Part shown: positions 7,516 to 12,266 of the stretch, one piece after another
How positions within the stretch are numbered: the stretch's first letter is position 1
Layout: every line of letters begins with the position of its first letter
Assembly: GCA_913054525.1 (NCBI GenBank)
Contig: CAJXHR010000006.1
Coordinates: 1 to 13,250, forward strand
DNA from: an uncultured bacterium
GTDB lineage: Bacteria; Patescibacteriota; Minisyncoccia; Spechtbacterales; HO2-43-30
Length of the DNA: 13,250 nucleotides
Direction: 5' to 3'
Made by a program: the position numbers and the translations under genes
The notes under the pieces: generated by a model
Told to the model about the DNA's origin: nothing
The model's input: the letters and a program-made list of their open reading frames with translations, nothing else
Databases searched by the model: none

Positions 7516-8232
7516 TTAATACCCCCCATATTTTCTCTTGCGGTTCCGGTAGGCATTAAGGGCTCTGGAAAAATCCTCTTTCCCAAAAGCCGGCCAGGGC
7601 TTGCGCGAGTGGTAAAACTCCGCGTACGCTCCCTGCCAGAGCAGAAAGTTTGATATACGCCGCTCTCCGGCCGTCCTTATTATAAGATCGACATCCGGCA
7701 GGCCCGCGGTATAAAGCTGCTGCGAAACAGCGCTTTCGTTTATATAGGCGGGGTGAACATTAAGGCGCACTATCTCTTTCACAGCACGGACAATCTCTTC
7801 CCGGCCGCCATAGTTTATGGCAATAACAAACGTGCCTTCAATATTTTGAGAAGTCTCCTTCTCGATGCGCTCCATGCTTTCAGCCAAGTCCGCAAAACCC
7901 CTTGAAATAAAATCCGCCCTGTTGCCTATAAATCTTATCCGTATCCTATCCCCGACAAAATTGAGTAAATCTCCCTCGCATGCCTTGCGGAAAATATCAA
8001 AAAGAAAATTTACCTCTTCAGCTTTTCTCTGCCAATTCTCGGTGGAAAAAGCATAGACCGTCACCACCTCAACGCCTTTTTCAAAAATAAACGGTATCAG
8101 ATTTTTCGCATTTTCGTATCCCGCAAGGTGCCCCGCAGATCTTGGCAGTCCTTGCGCCTCGGCCCAGCGGCCATTACCATCCATGATTATTCCAACGTGC
8201 TTGGGAGTTTTAGATTCGGTAACTTTCATCAT
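7516..8232 (-). CDS. uppS: Isoprenyl transferase / undecaprenyl diphosphate synthase
   Basis: A cis-prenyltransferase that adds isopentenyl units to farnesyl diphosphate to make the C55 lipid carrier for peptidoglycan and surface glycans. The 238-residue product carries all family motifs: IIMDGNGRWA (15-24; D18 is the Mg2+-binding Asp), RSAGHLAGYE (31-40), FSTENW (62-67), INYGGREEI (139-147) and the diphosphate-binding block DLIIRTAGERRISNFLLWQ (182-200) ending with E205. RTAGE replaces the more common RTSGE (Ser to Ala at 188), a mild variant. The start has two adjacent ATGs (8232 and 8229). AGGA lies 8 nt upstream of the first, so that one is used here. It sits 18 nt after the M50 protease stop and abuts the next gene. 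The pairing of uppS with a site-2-type protease recalls the uppS-cdsA-rseP cluster of many bacteria. Confidence 0.96.
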   Translation of the reverse strand: MMKVTESKTPKHVGIIMDGNGRWAEAQGLPRSAGHLAGYENAKNLIPFIFEKGVEVVTVYAFSTENWQRKAEEVNFLFDIFRKACEGDLLNFVGDRIRIRFIGNRADFISRGFADLAESMERIEKETSQNIEGTFVIAINYGGREEIVRAVKEIVRLNVHPAYINESAVSQQLYTAGLPDVDLIIRTAGERRISNFLLWQGAYAEFYHSRKPWPAFGKEDFSRALNAYRNRKRKYGGY

Positions 8233-8250
8233 CTCTTGCTTCCTATTCTT

Positions 8251-9057
8251 TTAGCGCCTTTTTTTGAATTCCTGCCGCTCGGCATGCCCCGCAGAGCCAA
8301 GAAATAATCCGATAATTACAAGCCAAATGCCCTGCAAAGGATGCATTGGCAATATGCCAATGACTATCATAAGCCCTAATGCTATCGTTGCGTAGCTTAT
8401 TATACTTCCAACAGTAGCGGCTATTCCGTATGCCCTTTTTTCCCCTACTCTTAAAATTTTAAGAATCGAGAAGAACATCCTTCCCCCATCAAGGGGAAAT
8501 GCCGGAATAGTGTTGAATGCGGCAAGAAGAAAGTTTATGAACATCAAATATTGACACAGCAGGAAGACGGGAGTTGAGAATTGCCCGGCGCGGGCGCCTT
8601 CAATCTTAAGATAAAGCCCTAAAAAAGCCAGCCCCAAAACAAAACTCGTAAGCGGCCCTATTGCCACAATAAGGAATTCCTTGAGCGGCGTAGCCTTATC
8701 TTTCATATCCTCATCGTTAAGCATTGACACGCCGCCTAGCAGAAAAAGCGTTATTCCGCCAACCCTAATGCCAAATGCCTTCGCAACAAGGGAATGGCCA
8801 AATTCATGGATAAGAACCGAAGTAAAAAGTAAAATTACAGCCGCCATCCCAAGGACCCACCCCACAAGGTTTGAGTCATGAAATAGCAAGGGAAAATTCT
8901 TATTCAGGATACCAATGAAAGATGAGCTCATAGTCCAAGAGCCGAGAGCGAAGACCAACAACCAACTAAAGTGTATATAGACATCTATGCCGAATAATCT
9001 GAAAATCCGCAATTTTGCGCCCAGCATCTGCCGGATCCACGAGCCTTTCGGTTTCAT
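8251..9057 (-). CDS. M50 family (site-2 protease-like) intramembrane zinc metalloprotease
   Basis: Predicted polytopic membrane protease that cleaves substrates within the bilayer; the substrate is unknown. The 268-residue product has the zinc motif HEFGH (84-88) in one membrane helix and the third ligand in NTIPAFPLDGGR (182-193, D190). There are about six hydrophobic segments (about 28-45, 65-83, 100-113, 128-150, 165-182, 210-260). It lacks the PDZ domain of RseP and the CBS pair of Rip3/SpoIVFB-like proteins, so it is the minimal form. It is the first gene of the uppS operon. The ATG at 9057 has GGAGG only 4 nt upstream, which is short, so M11 (ATG at 9027) is a possible alternative start. 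No convincing promoter pair was found; a lone TAAAAT precedes the Shine-Dalgarno site. Confidence 0.93.
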   Translation of the reverse strand: MKPKGSWIRQMLGAKLRIFRLFGIDVYIHFSWLLVFALGSWTMSSSFIGILNKNFPLLFHDSNLVGWVLGMAAVILLFTSVLIHEFGHSLVAKAFGIRVGGITLFLLGGVSMLNDEDMKDKATPLKEFLIVAIGPLTSFVLGLAFLGLYLKIEGARAGQFSTPVFLLCQYLMFINFLLAAFNTIPAFPLDGGRMFFSILKILRVGEKRAYGIAATVGSIISYATIALGLMIVIGILPMHPLQGIWLVIIGLFLGSAGHAERQEFKKRR

Positions 9058-9122
9058 GTCGCCTCCGAAATTTTAAAAGTTCTGTATGATTAATGGCTAA
9101 AAAATACCATAAAATCAGCAAA

Positions 9123-9147
9123 TTGGCAAAGTTTTATATCTTGCCAA
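9123..9147. repeat. Inverted repeat TTGGCAA/TTGCCAA, possible operator
   Basis: Perfect 7-bp arms at 9123-9129 and 9141-9147 with an 11-nt AT-rich spacer. The arm centres are 18 bp apart, fewer than two helical turns. The site ends 6 bp before the -35 of the plus-strand 120-residue gene and also lies upstream of the minus-strand protease operon. It could bind a dimeric regulator of either gene, but no regulator is identified. Confidence 0.45.
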
Positions 9148-9153
9148 AAGGCC

Positions 9154-9211
9154 TTTACAAATATATAAAAAGGTGATATACTAGCAATATCTTACCAGCA
9201 GGAGAAACGAG
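9154..9211 (+). promoter_or_regulatory. Strong promoter and Shine-Dalgarno site of the 120-residue gene
   Basis: TTTACA (9154-9159, 5 of 6) and TATACT (9177-9182, 5 of 6) are spaced exactly 17 nt, and TGA before the -10 makes it an extended -10. Transcription should start near 9189. AGGAG (9200-9204) lies 7 nt before the ATG at 9212. This is the best canonical promoter plus ribosome-binding site in the window. Confidence 0.8.
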
Positions 9212-9574
9212 ATGCCGGTTGAACAGTTCGAATGCAGACCCAGCGAGGTTAGAGGAAAGGGACGATCCCTTCCGGTACCAGCGTGTACCGTGCCCCTGGC
9301 AGGCGTCATCGGAAGAATGGAATCGGAGGTGGCTGTAGCAGCCATCACCCAGGTTTGTCAGCAGGATGGCGACGACTGGAGAGACGTGACCTCCGTCGAG
9401 TTCGGCGCCATGCTCCAAGCATATGAGAACTCCAACGCCATTCTTGCAACTATGCATGGGGGAATTCTCAACGCCCTGAACGAACTACATCATAAGGGAC
9501 TTGTCCTGATAGACAGAGACAAAAACCCTCACATTATTTCTATTACTCCACAGCTTGTGGAGTTAATACAGTAG
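9212..9574 (+). CDS. Unknown 120-residue protein, single-gene transcription unit, GC-richer than neighbours
   Basis: I do not recognise the family. The product has no signal peptide or membrane helix. The N-terminal third is basic and proline-containing (EVRGKGRSLPVPACTVP). The middle is helical and acidic (GRMESEVAVAAITQVCQQDGDDW). The C-terminal part (about 72-120) reads like a winged-helix end: a helix (GGILNALNELHHKGLV), a short hairpin (IDRDKNPHIISI) and a closing helix (TPQLVELIQ). A DNA-binding role is only a guess from that pattern. Promoter, Shine-Dalgarno site and a perfect terminator all flank it on the plus strand, which strongly supports expression. The first two thirds of the gene are visibly richer in G+C than the surrounding genes, so it may be laterally acquired or codon-adapted. 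The long open frame on the opposite strand (9155-9457) has none of these signals. Confidence 0.82.
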   Translation: MPVEQFECRPSEVRGKGRSLPVPACTVPLAGVIGRMESEVAVAAITQVCQQDGDDWRDVTSVEFGAMLQAYENSNAILATMHGGILNALNELHHKGLVLIDRDKNPHIISITPQLVELIQ

Positions 9575-9612
9575 AAAGATTCTGGATCAGCGCCTGGAAC
9601 TGAAAAATCCCT

Positions 9613-9647
9613 TACCCCGAGCTTTTATGGCTCGGGGTATTTGTTTG
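9613..9647 (+). terminator. Rho-independent terminator of the 120-residue gene
   Basis: A perfect 10-bp GC-rich stem (arms 9613-9622 and 9630-9639) with a 7-nt loop (TTTTATG) is followed by TTTGTTTG on the plus strand. It lies 39 nt past the stop and sits between two convergent genes (this one and tRNA-Glu). Confidence 0.93.
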
Positions 9648-9653
9648 CCTAAA

Positions 9654-9729
9654 TGGTAGCCCCAAGGAGAATTGAACTCCTGTTTCTTGGATGAAAACCA
9701 AGTGTCCTGGTCCACTAGACGATGGGGCC
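9654..9729 (-). tRNA. tRNA-Glu(UUC), CCA encoded
   Basis: Seventy-six nt fold into a full cloverleaf. Acceptor GGCCCCA pairs with TGGGGCT, D arm GTCTAGTGGACCAGGAC closely resembles E. coli tRNA-Glu, and the anticodon stem CTTGG/CCAAG holds loop TTTTCAT, so the anticodon is TTC (9695-9693). The T arm is AGGAG/CTCCT with loop TTCAATT. CCA is encoded (9656-9654). The end pair is G1-U72 with discriminator A73, whereas E. coli has G1-C72 and G73. The gene has its own promoter in direct repeat copy A. Confidence 0.97.
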
Positions 9730-9780
9730 TAGCGCTGATATTTTAGCATATTTCTTGCAAAAGCTCAATATTTGGCTTAT
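9730..9780. repeat. Direct repeat copy A (51 bp) upstream of tRNA-Glu
   Basis: Matches copy B (11027-11078) in the same orientation: 49 of 52 aligned positions agree, with one indel and two substitutions. Similarity begins one base outside the tRNA 5' end and stops at 9780. It contains the tRNA-Glu promoter on the minus strand. Confidence 0.93.
9733..9768 (-). promoter_or_regulatory. Predicted tRNA-Glu promoter
   Basis: On the minus strand TTGAGC (9768-9763) and an extended -10 (TGC then TAAAAT, 9745-9740) are spaced exactly 17 nt. Transcription should start near 9733, 4 nt before the mature tRNA 5' end at 9729, leaving a very short leader for RNase P. Confidence 0.7.
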
Positions 9781-9782
9781 CT

Positions 9783-9814
9783 AAAACAAATAAAATCCGC
9801 GATATTACGCGGAT
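9783..9814 (-). terminator. Rho-independent terminator of the PLP-enzyme gene
   Basis: On the minus strand a perfect 7-bp stem (ATCCGCG/CGCGGAT, arms 9814-9808 and 9801-9795) with a 6-nt loop is followed by TTTATTTGTTTT. It lies 7 nt past the stop at 9822, just inside direct repeat copy A. Confidence 0.88.
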
Positions 9815-9821
9815 GTTGTTC

Positions 9822-10982
9822 TTATTGCCTCATCCTTTTTATAAATTCGTCGATGTCGCCCATATCGTGATACAGGCCAAATCCGAACCTTACGTATGGG
9901 TAGCGCGCGTCTACAATAATCCCCCTTTTCTTTAGCGCATCTACTGTCGCGCTAATATCATCCGCCTTATAGCTTATAAAATGCCCGCGCTTAGAGGGAT
10001 CCGAGGGAGTAACCTGATTGGCAGAATCTAAAACCGGAAAATCTATACTGCCGATCTGTTCCAAAAAATAATCCTGGAGCCCAGAAACATGGTTATGTAT
10101 TTTATCAACGGTTAGCCCCGCATGATCCATCCATTCCATAACGGCGTTAAAGCGGTAAATTCCGCTTGGGTCGAATGTGGCCCCCCAAAACCTGAAGGCA
10201 TCATTACTATAAGAGACAGTATCACTTCGGGGCCTCTCTATGCTGCCAAGTTCAGCGAACCACCCCGTGTCCATAGGACGCAACTCGCACCCTTGGGGGA
10301 TGTGTAGAAAGCATACCCCTTCGCCGCTTTGCGCATATTTATAGCCGCCGGCAAGATAAAATACTCTTTCCTGAATAGATCTTAACGATGTTGGCAAGGC
10401 GCAAAATCCATGATACCCGTCTATTACTATAACTGTATCAGGGTATCGTACCGCGCTAACTATGCCATCTAGATCCCCTATAGCGAACCCCGAGTCAAAG
10501 AAAACTTGGCTAAAAAAAACAAGGTCGAATTTCTGCTCAGCTAAAATTTTCCTGAATCTGCTTTCGAAGTTTTTGAACGGAAATACAGGGACGCGTTCTA
10601 CTGAAACCGTATCTAATTCTTCAAGGCGGGAAATTTGCCTTGAAAAACTATGAAACTCGCTGTTGGTCGTTAAAACTCTAAGTGGCTTGGTCCAATCGAA
10701 CGCAGATAATAATCGCATCACAAACTCGTGGGTATTGGGAGCAAAGGCAATATGATCGGAGTGATCAAGGCCAAGGATAGAAGCAATACTGCCTTGCGCC
10801 CTTGGTATCACTTCGCCAAAAATATGAGACCATTTGTCATCCGCATATTTTGCCGCATCGTCCCAACAAGCCAAAACCGCGTCCCTGGTCACATCCGGCC
10901 AGTAATGGTGGCTATGAGCAGTAAAGCGAAGTAACCCTTTATCTCTTGACAAAAAATGCGAGTAGTGGCTTTTCAGATTCAT
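9822..10982 (-). CDS. Kynureninase-like PLP-dependent enzyme (aminotransferase class V fold)
   Basis: A fold-type I PLP enzyme of 386 residues, similar to proteins annotated as kynureninase or class V aminotransferase in proteobacteria. The substrate is unknown. Visible landmarks are LRFTAHSHHYWPDVT (18-32), APNTHEFV (81-88), VIDGYHGF (186-193; D188 should pair with the PLP pyridine nitrogen) and AGGYKYAQSGEG (211-222; K215 is the expected Schiff-base lysine). WFAELGS and GATFDPSGIYRF follow in the C-terminal half. No other kynurenine-pathway gene is nearby, so true kynureninase activity is unsupported; cysteine desulfurase-like or PvdN-like chemistry is possible. It has AAGGAG 9 nt before the ATG, a promoter in direct repeat copy B and its own terminator. 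Flanking repeats and its isolated metabolic role suggest lateral acquisition. Confidence 0.88.
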   Translation of the reverse strand: MNLKSHYSHFLSRDKGLLRFTAHSHHYWPDVTRDAVLACWDDAAKYADDKWSHIFGEVIPRAQGSIASILGLDHSDHIAFAPNTHEFVMRLLSAFDWTKPLRVLTTNSEFHSFSRQISRLEELDTVSVERVPVFPFKNFESRFRKILAEQKFDLVFFSQVFFDSGFAIGDLDGIVSAVRYPDTVIVIDGYHGFCALPTSLRSIQERVFYLAGGYKYAQSGEGVCFLHIPQGCELRPMDTGWFAELGSIERPRSDTVSYSNDAFRFWGATFDPSGIYRFNAVMEWMDHAGLTVDKIHNHVSGLQDYFLEQIGSIDFPVLDSANQVTPSDPSKRGHFISYKADDISATVDALKKRGIIVDARYPYVRFGFGLYHDMGDIDEFIKRMRQ

Positions 10983-11026
10983 ATATATCCACTCCTTGCC
11001 TGATAAAATTTATTGTTAAGATGCTG

Positions 11027-11078
11027 TAGCGCCTGATATTTTATCATATTTCTTGCAAAAGTTCAATATTTGGCTTAT
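11027..11078. repeat. Direct repeat copy B (52 bp) between the PLP enzyme and tsaD
   Basis: Near-identical to copy A (9730-9780) and in the same orientation. It carries promoter elements on both strands: one facing the PLP enzyme (minus) and most of the one facing tsaD (plus, whose -10 is completed by bases just past the repeat end). Confidence 0.93.
11031..11066 (-). promoter_or_regulatory. Predicted promoter of the PLP-enzyme gene
   Basis: On the minus strand TTGAAC (11066-11061) and an extended -10 (TGA then TAAAAT, 11043-11038) are spaced exactly 17 nt. It is the counterpart of the tRNA-Glu promoter in copy A. Transcription near 11031 would give a leader of about 49 nt containing AAGGAG (10997-10992), 9 nt before the ATG at 10982. 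Confidence 0.62.
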
Positions 11079-11088
11079 ATTAACCTTA
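11053..11088 (+). promoter_or_regulatory. Predicted tsaD promoter
   Basis: TTGCAA (11053-11058, 4 of 6) and TATATT (11076-11081, 5 of 6) are spaced exactly 17 nt. Transcription should start near 11088, only about 4 nt before the tsaD ATG at 11092. It overlaps the oppositely oriented PLP-enzyme promoter, so both would compete for polymerase. Confidence 0.58.
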
Positions 11089-11091
11089 ATT

Positions 11092-12246
11092 ATGAGAATT
11101 CTAGCCATCGAAACATCCTGTGATGATACATGCATAGCAATCGTAGAGGCATCGCCAAGGCGGGGGAGTAAAATCCCTCATTTCCGCGTGCTTGCGAATG
11201 TTATATCCTCTCAAACGGAGATTCATAAAAAGTATGGTGGAGTAGTTCCGAGCTTGGCGAAGAGAGCGCATCAAGAAAACCTAGTGACTGTACTAGAAAA
11301 AGCACTAGGTGAAGCTGGCATGAAATTATCCCCCTCCGCGAAATCCTACACAAAAGGACAATCTAAAATTAAAAATGCTGGAAAAATACTGGAACGCGAG
11401 CCGGAGTTACTGGAACAGTTTATAAAAACAGTTGTTCCGATACCGAAACCAAAAATTAACTTCATCGCAGTGACGCACGGACCGGGGCTTGAGCCGGCGC
11501 TATGGGCTGGAATAAATTTTGCGCGGGCCCTCTCTTATTGGTGGAGAATTCCTCTGCTTGGAGTGGACCATATGGAGGGACACATAGCCGCCAATTTTCT
11601 ACACACGGGGAAGGTTGAATTCCCGGCTATTGTCCTTGCAGTCTCCGGCGGACATACACAACTCATCTTGGTGAAAGATATTTTGAAATATAAATTAATT
11701 GGGGAGACCGTTGATGACGCGGCAGGAGAGGGATTTGACAAGGTAGCGAGAATGCTTGGCCTGTCTTTCCCTGGAGGCCCCAAAATCGCAAAGTCCGCAA
11801 AAGGCGGGAATCCAAAGGCCTTTGATTTTCCGCGGCCAATGCTTCATTCAAAAGATTATAACTTCAGCTTTTCGGGACTTAAAACAGCGGTTTTGTACAC
11901 CATTAGAGATTTAACGGTTACTTCAAAAATCAAGAAGGACATAGCTGCATCCTTCCAGCAGGCCGCGGTTGATGTTTTAATTGCAAAAACTATCAGAGCC
12001 GCGGAAGAATATAAGGTAAAAACAATAATGCTAGCCGGAGGAGTAGCCGCAAATGAAGAGCTCCGCAAGCAATTTGGGGAAGTCATAAAAAAAGAACTCC
12101 CAGATACACTATACAAAATACCACATACATCATTAGCCACCGACAACGCCGCCATGATAGCCGCTGCAGCGTACTTTCGCCGTAACAAAGCAACCCTCAC
12201 CCGCTGGAAAACATTGAAAGCCAACGGAAATTTGAAAATTGGCTAG
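11092..12246 (+). CDS. tsaD: tRNA N6-threonylcarbamoyladenosine transferase subunit TsaD
   Basis: TsaD transfers the threonylcarbamoyl group to A37 of ANN-decoding tRNAs, working with TsaB and TsaE after TsaC/Sua5 makes the intermediate. The ATG at 11092 gives 384 residues starting MRILAIETSCDDTC, the family's first motif. The frame is open to 11053, but that part is promoter sequence. Other landmarks are THGPGLEPALWAG (128-140), the metal ligands HMEGH (H160, H164), SGGHTQ (185-190), DDAAGEGFDKVARMLG (208-223), GGPKIAKSAKGG, FSFSGLKTA and the C-terminal SLATDNAAMIA with its metal-binding Asp. A lysine-rich insertion of about 40 residues (about 78-120) separates motifs that are almost adjacent in E. 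coli TsaD (337 residues). It lies 20 nt before valS. Confidence 0.96.
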   Translation: MRILAIETSCDDTCIAIVEASPRRGSKIPHFRVLANVISSQTEIHKKYGGVVPSLAKRAHQENLVTVLEKALGEAGMKLSPSAKSYTKGQSKIKNAGKILEREPELLEQFIKTVVPIPKPKINFIAVTHGPGLEPALWAGINFARALSYWWRIPLLGVDHMEGHIAANFLHTGKVEFPAIVLAVSGGHTQLILVKDILKYKLIGETVDDAAGEGFDKVARMLGLSFPGGPKIAKSAKGGNPKAFDFPRPMLHSKDYNFSFSGLKTAVLYTIRDLTVTSKIKKDIAASFQQAAVDVLIAKTIRAAEEYKVKTIMLAGGVAANEELRKQFGEVIKKELPDTLYKIPHTSLATDNAAMIAAAAYFRRNKATLTRWKTLKANGNLKIG

Positions 12247-12266
12247 GATTCTGCAATAATAAATTC
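12232..12266 (+). promoter_or_regulatory. Predicted valS promoter, leaderless geometry
   Basis: TTGAAA (12232-12237, 5 of 6) and an extended -10 (TGC then AATAAT, 12255-12260, 5 of 6) are spaced exactly 17 nt. The -10 ends 6 nt before the ATG at 12267, so the predicted first transcribed base is the A of the ATG. The -35 lies in the last codons of tsaD. Confidence 0.6.

Noticed and set aside
9155..9457. Minus-strand open frame of 100 codons opposite the 120-residue gene
   Set aside because: Promoter, Shine-Dalgarno site and terminator all favour the plus strand. This frame ends in the promoter region and has no start signals of its own.
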